From positions 34,811,026 to 34,875,025 of the forward strand of contig OY365806.1 of NCBI GenBank assembly GCA_959347315.1: DNA of 64,000 bases, read 5' to 3'. The stretch is from Bimastos eiseni. Taxonomy: Eukaryota > Annelida > Clitellata > Crassiclitellata > Lumbricidae. Positions 47,704 through 57,693 of the stretch are shown here, piece by piece. Numbering within the stretch: the stretch's first letter is position 1; every line of letters begins with the position of its first letter. Made by a program: the position numbers and the translations under genes. Under the pieces are notes generated by a model, which worked only from the letters and a program-made list of their open reading frames with translations, had not been told where the DNA came from and did no database searches.

Positions 47704-49342
47704 CTATAAGTATACATTAAGTTTACTAACTCGTGAATCTGTTTTGCGCTGCATTCTGTGCGGCACTTTGATACCAATTCGACGGACGTAGGCCTGCCAT
47801 CGAGTCCACAAATTGTGCGCTCAGTCCGTTTCCGGCTTCGTTGACCCCTGACCCCGGACCGTAGACGGCCGCAGCCGACGAAGAGAACGTGGCCGGATGA
47901 TGTGAAGCCAGTTGCTGCATGTAGTAGCTGCCTCCGACGCCGCACGGAATGGAGTTCCCGTGGACCCCGGGTGGGGCCCCCGGACCAGGCCCTTGGAGGA
48001 ACGACGTACTGGGGCTCATGTTGGACATGGCGTAGAGGCGCGATTCTGGCGCTGGCCGAGGAGACTGAGACAGGCTGAGCAGGTGGGCATCGACCCCTCG
48101 CGGGGGAGCCCCGTAGGGAGGCGGCACGGACAGGGCGAGTGCCGACGCAGCTGACAGAGGGTCGGACGAATGAGAGACCCGATCAAAGGTCTCGGCCCGA
48201 CCCAGTTCGCAGAAGACCTTCTTCTGGTCCCTGTCGTCGCCAAGGTTCACCAGATCGCCTGCAATTCAAATGTCATCATCATCATCATCATTATTATAAG
48301 TGTTGCCGTTGTCGTCATAGTCTGTAAATTATAAAAGGTAGGCCTAATTACTTCATAGAACATGTTCAACTTAACAAATGCCACTCAAGTTAGACTGATG
48401 GAAAAATAGATTCGTTGTAGGACCTATCTAGTAGCTGCACTAATACATATAAAAAATATCCTTCCTAAAATAGCTATCCAAATAAGTTGCCTCCATGATC
48501 CATCACGCTTTGATAAGCTGCAGGTACCCAGCACTCAGCGTCATGCTGAGTTGCGATATAGAATTTAGATCACGATTACTAATACTACGCATCCAAAATA
48601 GGTTCAGCGAAATCAAGGATATGATAAGGATTGCTTACTCGATATAAAAGCTTATCGCCTCAAGTCCAAAAAGGCTCATGTCAGCTTACGCACAATCGCT
48701 GGTTCATTATAAGTAGGCTCACCACAATAGCATCACTGAAACTAGGCAGTTTGATAATAGCTGAAACCGGTAAAACAATTGGTTGATTTGGATCTGGGAT
48801 TGTTTAAAGAATATTTTTGCGCATTTGAACAGTTCACTCTACTTTAGGCGCTTTATAAATAATAAAATACAATAAAAATAGTTTCCTCAAATATCTATAG
48901 GGCCTACTATAGCCCGTCCGAAGTAATATTTCGCTCTGTCCAATAGAATTATTTAGATATAGGTTTAATTCAATTGATTCAGTAAATTTAGATTTGATCT
49001 AATATGTTTCAATGAGTCTAATTCTGCCAAAATTGAGGTAAATAGAAATCATGTGCATTAACTTTTGTAGAAACCGTGCAAAGATAAAGTCCAAACCTCC
49101 TGGAATCACTTTTGATTAAATAGTCTGATCGCTTGTATTAGGAAAGGAAAACTTCATCGAGTTTTTCAAGTTTAATTTGTTGCAAAAATGCTAAACTAAG
49201 ACTGAGCCAAGAAGAATGGGACATAGGCCTATATTCTTGTCCATGTGTAGGCATATAGGCCGCACCTTCTTTTTCTGAACTTAAGCAAGAAACGATACTT
49301 ACCCATTTCTGTGAAGTTTTGATAAAAGCAGCACAGGTCCAT
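45171..49342 (-). CDS. Nkx2-1: Nkx2-1 (TTF-1)-like NK2 homeobox gene, 3 coding exons
   Basis: Exons on the minus strand are 49342-49303, 48258-47731 and 46084-45171. Phases agree and the total is 1482 nt (493 aa plus stop). The homeodomain lies near residues 233-292 and carries the NK2-class Tyr54 (WFQNHRYK). The [10 protein letters not shown] stretch is closer to NKX2-1 (YELERRFKQQ) than to NKX2-2 (FRQQ). Upstream WYQ...RF...IGP resembles the WYGANPDPRFPAISRFMGP of human NKX2-1. The C-terminus SYIGRTAW resembles its LLYGRTW. Family role: nuclear transcription factor of pharyngeal endoderm and ventral forebrain. No TN motif (FSVxDIL) and no NK2-specific domain (RVAVPVLV) were found. Nkx2-4 is the vertebrate sister paralogue; an invertebrate usually has one gene for both. 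Confidence 0.9.
46085..46120 (-). promoter_or_regulatory. Nkx2-1: (TG)14-T5-AG acceptor of the homeodomain exon
   Basis: On the minus strand, 14 TG units (46120-46093) run into G, TTTTT and AG at the splice acceptor of exon 3. There is no ordinary pyrimidine tract besides the five T. Confidence 0.85.
46801..46872 (+). repeat. 24-bp unit, three near-exact copies
   Basis: Units GCACAAATAAAAGCCGTTGT + CAAA, GTACAAATAAAAGCCGTTGT + CAAA, and a third ending CGAT. Two differences at the start and the end. Confidence 0.95.
47731..48258 (-). CDS. Nkx2-1: Nkx2-1 exon 2: N-terminal region
   Basis: Acceptor GAATTGCAG, donor CACGA|GTTAGT. It encodes a low-complexity Ser/Ala/Pro/Gly-rich region ending [16 protein letters not shown], which aligns with the conserved WY...RF segment ahead of the homeodomain in NKX2-1. 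GC-rich compared with its surroundings, as expected for coding sequence. The phase fits exon 3 (A|TA, Ile). Confidence 0.9.
48259..49302 (-). other. Nkx2-1: Nkx2-1 intron 1 (if the exon 1 call is right)
   Basis: AT-rich with a short CAT tract at 48274-48292 just upstream of exon 2. No coding or repeat feature otherwise. Confidence 0.5.
49303..49342 (-). CDS. Nkx2-1: Nkx2-1 candidate first coding exon
   Basis: ATG at 49342-49340 opens a 40-base coding stretch ([13 protein letters not shown] plus one base) that ends at a strong donor ATGG|GTAAGTAT. The phase matches exon 2 (G|GC, Gly). An in-frame TAA lies 18 bases upstream of the ATG, which supports this start. It shows no TN motif. It could be an alternative first exon, with a TN-coding exon elsewhere. 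Confidence 0.55.
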
Positions 49343-51907
49343 GTGCGCTAGAGGTAAATATGCTTAAGCCTAAGTAAAGCAATTATTGAAATTAGAAATC
49401 CAACTAGAACGTATAGGATGGCCTATAGTAGGCTTACACTGCATGTCCAGTATTCCAACTTCCAAGATTTCAATAATCACTGCAAGTCATCAGATAATGT
49501 ACAAAATTTACGAGTCCAGGTACAACTATTTATTTATACAAATACTGGTAGGTCACGTCCGATTAAGCGACATATTGCTATGGGAGTCGTCTCAAGTAGG
49601 CCCAGCGTAGGCCTACGCCCTTAGAACGAGGTAGTATTTTAATTGCGTCATTTTCTTAACCTAAATAGAAAATATTAATCTGTGTTCCCGAATGCATGTG
49701 AATACATTAATTAGTTGGTCATTTCAACTAAATTAATATGAATCCTCCAAATAAATAAATAACTTAAATCCTTCGATAAATCAATGATTAAAAGGGGTAT
49801 GCATGATAGGCCTAGGAATAATTATGCTTATATCCAAATAATGTGTAAGTTCACAATTTTACATGCACAAGGGAATGCATTTAAGGGGATACTTCTGAAT
49901 CTATCGACTGTCAAGCTACTTACATATCGCACAAAAAAGTTGTGAACGATGTCCTCCTTTTCTTGGCCTCGGCATATGCATTCAGATAGGGTCGCAAAAT
50001 ATCTCTGTTAGACATATATCTGTTTCGTTGGCTGTCTATATTTCTACTCATTCTAAAAGCTTTTATTGAAATTATCCATTTATTTAGGCAACAATGATTG
50101 CTAAACCGATATGGGTCAATATCGGATTCGGCTGAATTCGACAATAGATCATTCGCATAGACTATATGTATATAATTACAATATGCATATTGGACACGTG
50201 AAAGGGACCAAGACAGCTCACATTTTACAGTCTAATCAAATAACCAGTTAGAGTAGCTGGTGATAAGAAGTATTACTTAATTGGCTTTAGGATTCGCGTG
50301 GGCTCCCGCAGTTTGGTTAAGATAACTTGTGTGCCCTGTTAGGGTACTTAATAGTGTAGCGTCTGTAGCCCCTTGCAAGACAGCGCTGAACCTGCCACAT
50401 GCCACATTAACATAAACTTCGATATCTGACTGTGGGCCACACCTCAGACACTTCAAAGCATAGGGTACACGTGAATCGGTTCGTCGGTCATAGACTCACT
50501 GCATACGCATAAATAGTCGTCAAAGTAACCGTCCTATGGACATCTCAAAGGCGATTGTATAATAATGTCAACTGATTGGAATCTAATTAAGCCTTAAAAT
50601 TACAATACAATAATAAGATATGAATGCAAATAGAATCGATACACTAATTGAAACAATCTGTATACTTGTCATATGCTGACAGTATACCACTGTAGAGTAT
50701 AGACCTATTCATTACGTATGGATAATTTATATGTCTAAGGAAAACCCTACAAGGAACCTATCACACAGGCACCGAACCGCACATAGGGAGTTCATTTATG
50801 CCCTTCCAACCCATTGTTTATGTTTAGGAGACGCGACTGATTACTTTACATCACCTTACCTAATACCTTCGTCTTACATAATTATTATTCACTTGAGGCC
50901 AAAGTAGTCGCCCAACATTGTTTTATAAAGGTTTGATTACTAAAAAGTTACCCATTAGCGAGGTATGTATACGCAAGCGAAGGTCTACAGTGTTGCGTAG
51001 GCTTGCACTTTGTTATTTGTGGGTCGATAAATAGCAAACATTGGGCAACGACTAATAGAAAAGAAGAGCGGTCTCTGAACTTACACACAAAACGATATTA
51101 GTCGACTTACAATTGCAGTTAGCTAAATGTAACTTTGATATTCACCTTCAGGCATCTGACTCCGTTAATCCTGCTTTTGGCTCGTTGACAAATAACAAAA
51201 GAACGGCGATCGCTTCTTCAATCGCCACTTCTCAGGTAAGCTCATAAAGGTAATCGCACACCTGTCGACAAGGTAGATAGTAGTTTCCTTCAAAAGCGCT
51301 CATACGCCTCGTTTATATCACCTGAGCGGTTCGAAGTTCAGTTAGACGCCGGCGCTTAAGGGCGTTCGAAACGGCTTGAGATAACCTATCGGGCCTTGGC
51401 AAACATCTCGATGAGCCCCGACCATTGGCCAGGCGGTCGGTCGGACGGTCGGCGGTAGTCTCAATAATTCCGCCTCTGATCCACTTCAAAGAAGCAGCGG
51501 CCAGCCTAGAATACTGGAGGATGGCTGGCGGAAGTAGGTAACGCGACAATTGTGATTGGTTATGCGGAGATTTTGACGGCTTTCTGAGTTGCTGAGGTCC
51601 TAAGAGCAAGATACAGGGATGTATATAATGATAGGCCCTACTTGACTTCAAAAATGCATCCACAATCGCCACATCAATAGTTCAAGTTAAATTAGACTCC
51701 TTTTTCCTTAACATAGAGTAGAAGTAGACAGTACTACACCGCCCAAATAAACCACTTCCAAGCCATGCAGAATGCGTTCGCCAGTGCTGTCACCAAAACC
51801 ACAAAGCACCACCATATCACTCCTACCCTCAAATCACTCCACTGGCTCTAAATACCCGAACGAATGTAATACAAAGTAGGCCTACAACACACTCCAATCC
51901 TCACAGC
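49343..51907. other. Upstream of Nkx2-1, possible regulatory region
   Basis: No gene recognised. TAGGCCTA elements near 49.2-49.8 and 51.88 kb. A minus-strand CCAAT-type box (plus ATTGGTTAT) lies near 51555 in a more GC-rich stretch (51.2-51.6 kb), which could be promoter-proximal, but no start site can be fixed from sequence. Confidence 0.3.
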
Positions 51908-52025
51908 TTATAATGGCGTCCTCCTAAACTGCTTGCATACTTCGAAAGTGCCAGTCCCAAGCCTGGGTAAAGGAGGCAGTCGACGCTAATGATCCTTATG
52001 ATCACACGTTGTTATTAACCGAAAA
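51908..52025 (+). repeat. Dispersed repeat, copy 4
   Basis: Contains AGTGCCAGTCCCAAGCCTGG, then GTAAAGGAGGCAGTC, GACGCTAATGATCCTTATGA and CGTTGTTATTAA. Confidence 0.8.
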
Positions 52026-53524
52026 CCACTACTACTCTGAAATTGCCAAATTCGAGAAGCTATGGCAGGAGTTTACCCGATACCAAGCGAGGGAAGGTGT
52101 ATCACCGTGTGGGCCTGCTGCCATTTGTCTTAAGTTCTTGACACACTACGCATGAGCGTTCGCTTCTTAAACTTCTTTTTCAGAAACTAAATGAAAAGGC
52201 TAAATAACGTTAAACGACTCAATTGTTTGCACTGAAACTATTCTTTTGTTTGCTATTTTTTCGGTATTTCAAACCTTTCTGCCATGTATCCATCCAATCG
52301 ACCTCAATTCTTTCCCTCACTTACCCATTCTTCCTCCTCCAAGTTTACAACCCTCCTCTTACGCGTTGTTCTTTCTTTAATTTATTCCTCATTGATTTTT
52401 GTATTCTTCGATCCTCGCGCTTAATGCATAAAATCTGTCATTTTCCATTCCTTCCAGCTTTCTTCTTAATTACCCTCCTTAAATGCTTCGATCTGTTCTG
52501 TCTCACAATCTTTCTTTCCTTATTCTTTTTGTCTATCCATCCAATTCTTGACATCTTCCCTCGTTGACGTCCACCCTTTCACCATTGTATTCGACTGTCC
52601 TTCCTTCCGTTCATTCGTAAATCCATCCGTTCTGTCTTCCATCTGTCCTTCCAGGAACAGGAAAAGGACTTCGAACAGACAGTCACCCGTATTTCTCAGC
52701 ATGTGAGGACATGCAGATGGCCAGTTCTTTCCCTGGTCGGTTGACGTTTTCACCGACGACATTCTATTTTAGAATGGTCGAGTACGTTATAGGAACAGTA
52801 ACTTTGAAATATCTGTCTGGTCAGGCGATGATCTTAGCACCTATATATACCCTTCCTCTGGTTGAGTTCTTAAATAGTTAACTATTCAAAGTTATCTAAT
52901 CATTAACATCCGAAAATCAGTAATAATTATATATATATATATATTTATAATATATACATATTTGTATATATATATACATATATAGTGTACGGTATATATA
53001 TCATAAATAATTTTATCATGGTCGACATTAGCCCTGCGTTGGTACTATATTATTAGTCCAATTCACACTGTTTCTCTCTCTCTCTCTCTCTCTGCATAAT
53101 TATATTTTACATAATATATATACCTACATATACACACATATATATACATATATATATGTATATGTGTATATATAATTATACTGACTGGTCCAGATTTTTA
53201 AGGCCGGCTTGAATTGTGGAACATTGCTGTCATATGTTGCTCGCACGTGTGCACGAAAACAAACCTCTAATTGAAGGTGTACTCTCTGAATTCAATAGCA
53301 TGCATGATTTCATACCTTGCAGATCATACACTGAATCAATCATCGCCCACCTGGTCCCACCAACATCGTATCAACGTTGTATAAGAGCCACTCTTAAAGT
53401 TCCTCACTTTCACATTGATTGCAATGGCGTGCTATATAAGCGATGCCTCACTCAGAATAAATAGGAGTTCATCTCTTTATTTTGGTAAGTGGCAACCCTT
53501 AAAACACGTTTAATATCTTGGTGC
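52026..53524. other. Non-coding, with TA-rich tract
   Basis: Pyrimidine-rich stretch 52.2-52.6 kb and TA/ATAC microsatellites 52928-53175, with a short CT tract at 53071-53092. No gene recognised. Confidence 0.5.
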
Positions 53525-53974
53525 CAGTGGCGTAGCGAGGCAAAGCGCCGCCTGGGGCGATGGTACAAAATGCCACCTCTGCCTATTTTTCCATCACTTC
53601 CTTCTTGTAAATATAGGCCCACTCCGAGATATGCACAAGGAGATAGGCATAAGGCGCCTGTTTTGAGTTTTTAGGCAATATCTCTTTCATCAACTCAGAT
53701 TCTAATTAAGACAGATTTTTTGATAAATCCAACATCTATTTAAGTTAGATTTCGATTGTGAATCCAACTTTGCATTAATTTTTTCACCGCTCAAAGTAGG
53801 CAAAAACGTCTTTCATTACTCAAATTTCTGTTTCATAAAACTTTATTTGCATCAACACATGATGCATCTTGCAAGTTTTTTTATAAATCAAATTTATATT
53901 TAAGCAGAGATTGTCCTTAATAATCCAACTTTTTTACTTAGAAAAGAATGATTTTTCATAAATCTAAGAATTTG

Positions 53975-54446
53975 CGCATTATGATAATTGCAAAATTTAT
54001 TTCATTTTATAAGTGCGAAAGTCATGGCAAGATAAAGAGGGGCGGCATTGCCATTTTGCAGCGTATCTATTGACACTAGATGCCATTCGATGGTCCTTCT
54101 GTATAGGCCTATCGTATATGTTAGTTTTAAGTCGAGAAGAAGCAAGAAAGCATATGGTGCCTGGTTTAGACAAGAGCAGTAAGAACCTTGAAGAGTGCAA
54201 TTTATAAAACAAGAATTTTTTATTTATCTTTTGCCAAAAATTCCGCCTCTAGGACAAGTGTCGCCTGGGGCCATTTTGCGCACTATTATAATTGCAAAAT
54301 TTATTTCATTTGATAGGTGCGAAAGTCATGGCAAGATAGACAGAGACGGCATTGCCATTTTGCAGCGAGTCTATTGACACTAGATGCCATTCGATGGTCC
54401 TTCGGTATATCGTAAATGTTAGTTTTAAGTCGAGAAATAGCAAAAA
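53975..54446 (+). repeat. 302-bp tandem duplication in the hAT element
   Basis: The unit starting GCGCATTATGATAATTGCAA at 53975 restarts at 54277 (GCGCACTATTATAATTGC). The second copy matches up to GTCGAGAAATAGCAAAAAAG near 54448 and then stops at the inserted element. Its missing remainder (GGTTTAGACAAGAGCAG) resumes at about 57542. Confidence 0.85.
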
Positions 54447-55128
54447 AGCTTTAAATTCCACCGTTACGTGTGTGACATTTAGAAAAAAAATGACCATGCA
54501 TTTTCTTGTCTCTGTTAAAGCTAAGAGCTCTTATTTTCTAAAAACATGGCTTAATCCATCTACTAGCCTGATATAACTGACAGTAACTCTTTTATTTCGA
54601 TGTGCAATGTTTTGTTTAATAAATATATACGCGCAAAGTCGACGTTACGTGTGTGACGCAGAAACAAGAAATACTGCAGGGACTGTAATGTGTTTCAAAA
54701 ACTCTGTGAAATACATCGTCACAAAATTAAGCTATATAACAAATTATGTAACAATTGCATCCTTCTAAATGGTATATGAATTTTATTATGTTTCTCCAAG
54801 TCCTTGGTTTTCTTTTTAATTAAAATGTATGCGTTACGTGTGTGACTAAATTGTTACATGTGTGACAGCTTGTGCTGATAATGTAATATTATCATGCAAA
54901 CTTAACTAAAACAATTGAAAGCTAGCCAGTATTAACTTGTAGTTCTTCATAACACATTCATAAGGTCAAACAACTATTTTTAGTCCATAACTATCCATCT
55001 AATGTGAACTGGAGATGACTTCCATTAACTGGTATTGGTCGCGAAATTTTCTTTACAATAATTTCCGAACTTCCTAACTCTTTCATTAACAATCTTTGGA
55101 ATCTTTCTTAGAGGTGAAGAAACATAAA

Positions 55129-56703
55129 AATGAGGAATAAGAGTGAAAATTTGAGCAGAATATCTCAAAAATGGACCAAAATATTACTTTTTTAATTTAA
55201 TAAGCAGAAAACGAACAGCGACAAAAACGACATGACCCATCAACTTTGGACTGTTATATCTCTGCCATGAAATATGAATATTCTTTTCATGTAAGCAGTT
55301 TGTTGTGCTTTTTCCAAATATGCAATAAATGTTGTTGCTCATTATGTTTAATTAAAACAATATAAATATTGCACAGATGTCAATTTTCACTCAAGTTTCA
55401 GACATATCAGCAGGCAGGAATGATATATAGTTATACTTATATTGGTTTTAGATTGGGTGCTCAATGCTCATGAGACTTATATAGCTATTGCTAGAGCATA
55501 ACCGGAAATCGCCACAGACATTCGCCTCGGCCGAATATTGGACTATTCGGATGTATTCGCCTCGGCAAATATTACACCTGCAAATAGCTAAAAATAACTT
55601 TTTTGATAAAATAATTTTTTTATGTAAAATAATATATTTTCAGCAAATAAATTTGGGATAAACGGACTTACTTATAAGTTATTGATTAATTAAACAAAAA
55701 CTTAACATTCTATTGAATTTTATTTAAGATAATGATGTTACTTTATATATTTTAATTTCTTTTGGTCGCATTCCCCAGAAGGCAACCAAATCAGTAATTT
55801 TCCCGCTTGAATTAGCTGCACCAACTTTCCGGTAAACATTAGAGAGTAAAGACGACATAGACAACTTCATATTTCAAATTTTATAACAAGGTTTCAATTT
55901 TTTTTCATAAATAAAATTATTAAATAATAAATATATTGTTATAGCCTAGAGTGCGATGATACGCTATATGAAGAATATTGCTATAGACTCTGAACTATAG
56001 ATAGTTCTCCGTGGCTGTGCACTTTTCAGGTTAACTATGCTTTGTCTAAGGATAGTTCTCGCTGGCCAGATTTGCCGCTACTATTCGGTTCGTACCCGGA
56101 TCCGGCAAACAGTTCATCCAAAAACTCGGATTCGGTACTCGGTGGAAATTGTCTACTCGGTTATGCCCTAGTTATTGCCTGATTAGTTTCATAATGACTG
56201 TGCTATCTAAGGACATTTTTCTTGCCATGATCGTCATAATGGGATTCACAGCTGACCCAACTGTGAAATTGTATATCTAATGATTTTCATCAAAATTTGC
56301 ACATATATTGTGGATATCTAGAACTATCATTGGTGAAACATTCAGGAAGATGATCAGTTTCTTTACGTGGAAATCATTTTTCGAAGTTGACCAATGTTAC
56401 AGTTTCACAAATTTCCGTTAACAGGCCTTTTGTGACTTGATATACATCTATTTGCTGGTAGGTATATGTCTTGTGAGGAAGTGGGTTCTAAGAACTGTAT
56501 GCTAGTGTACCTATTTAACTGCATACCTGGGGATTACTGGGTTTGAGACTTGAGTGAAAATTGGCATTTGCGCAATGTTTATAACTTTGGTGGGTGATGT
56601 CGTTTTGTCGCGATTCATTTTTTGCTTATTAAATTAAGAAATTAATATCTTGGTCAAATTTTTAGATATCCTGCTGAAATTTTCACTTTTATTCCTCATT
56701 CTG
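55129..56703. repeat. Long imperfect inverted repeat
   Basis: The left arm 55129-55425 (ATGAGGAATAAGAGTGAAAA onward) pairs with the reverse complement of 56540-56703. The left arm has about 105 extra bases (55259-55365). The outer 130 bases match with roughly 20% change. Confidence 0.75.
55492..56170. mobile_element. Small hAT-like element (679 bp) nested in the inverted repeat
   Basis: The left end TAGAGCATAACCG and right end CGGTTATGCCCTA are inverted repeats of 13 bases with one mismatch. Flanking octamers GCTATTGC (55484-55491) and GTTATTGC (56171-56178) differ at one base. An 8-bp duplication and a TAGNG terminus fit hAT. Interior has TATTCGCCTCGG repeats, no coding. Confidence 0.65.
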
Positions 56704-57624
56704 CATGTACAAAATAAAAAATGACATAAGAATCTAAAGGAGTACGGTAGCAAATTGCTGCTTTACTGGTTGATTTGATGTGGAATGACCCTGTTACAAG
56801 TTTGCAAAAGTCGGCCATTTATAGAGTAACATTGATCTTAGTCTATATGCTACTTACTCAAGACCAAGGTGAAATGTAAGAAACAATATATATATATATA
56901 CCTCAGCAATCATCAACTAGCTAAGCAATTCTTACAATGCAATATTCAGCAGATCAGACAATCTATTATAGTAACTGACCAACTGTAAATGAGGATTTTT
57001 TTCTGTGTGAGACGCATTCTTCAAACTACCGTGGGACAAAACTATTCAGAATTATTTTGCAAAAATCAGCATATGGAATAGTTACATGAGTTACATTTAG
57101 AATTCAAAATATTTCATTTCACAGTTGCTCAGAATGCTCTCTGCGAAACTCTAACATACCTTGCGTTACGTGTGTGACACATATGGTATGTGTTTTTTAA
57201 ATTTTCCAGTATATTCTCATTTAAACTATTTAAGGCAAAATCTAAACAAGGTGCTATAAGACATTGCATTAGTATTGAATTATAGCAATATGGCAAAGAA
57301 AATTTTGTAATTACAGTGTCACACACATGATGGTAATTATAACGTTTTTGCATTAAAAATAAGTAAGTATTGAGTCATCAAGGAAAACAACGAAATTCTC
57401 GAAAGTGGTGCAAGGTATCCATCTAATTTTTCTTTTAAACAAAACTCAAATAATAAATGAACATTTCTTCCAAGAATTTATTACAATTGATGATATTGAG
57501 AAATTGCTTGATCAGGCTCACAATTGGTGGAATTTATGTTTAGGTTTAGACAAGAGCAGCAAGAATCCTGAAGAGTGCAAGTTATACAGAAATAATTTTT
57601 TATTTATTTTTCCAGAAAATGCCT

Positions 57625-57667
57625 CCCCTAAGACAAGTGCCGCCTGGGGCGGCACTTGTCTTAGGGG
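57625..57667. other. Perfect 20-bp hairpin beside the hAT right end
   Basis: The left arm CCCCTAAGACAAGTGCCGCC (57625-57644), the loop TGG and the exact complementary arm (57648-57667) stop two bases before the terminal inverted repeat. Confidence 0.95.
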
Positions 57668-57693
57668 CGCCTCGCTACGCCACTGCTTGGTGC

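Larger units (their letters stand above)
46085..47730 (-). other. Nkx2-1: Nkx2-1 intron 2
   Basis: Holds the (TG)14 tract at its 3' end, CAACAAC/CTACCACTACCAGTA repeats (about 46497-46685), a 24-bp triple repeat (46801-46872) and a TAA tract (47666-47701). Confidence 0.7.
54452..57536. mobile_element. Inserted 3.1-kb DNA element of unknown class
   Basis: Starts TAAATTCCACC (54452-54462) and ends with its reverse complement GGTGGAATTTA (57526-57536). It interrupts the second copy of the 302-bp unit. If the outer TA is a target duplication, it is mariner-like; TTAA-type insertion is also possible because left TTAA meets right TTAT. No transposase is visible. Carries repeated GTTACGTGTGTGAC motifs. 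Confidence 0.6.
53525..57685. mobile_element. hAT-type DNA transposon, 4.16 kb, non-autonomous and nested
   Basis: The left end CAGTGGCGTAGCGAGGC (53525-53541) and its exact reverse complement at 57669-57685 are 17-bp terminal inverted repeats. Both ends are flanked by the same 8 bases, CTTGGTGC (53517-53524 and 57686-57693), the target duplication length of hAT elements, and the ends follow the hAT CAGNG pattern. No transposase was recognised. Most of the length is a second element inserted inside. Confidence 0.92.

Noticed and set aside
48300..53500. TN-motif exon for Nkx2-1 or a neighbouring Nkx2-2 gene
   Set aside because: Looked for on the minus strand by codon pattern (FSVxDIL) and for a second homeodomain; neither was seen. 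A computed search could still find a short exon.
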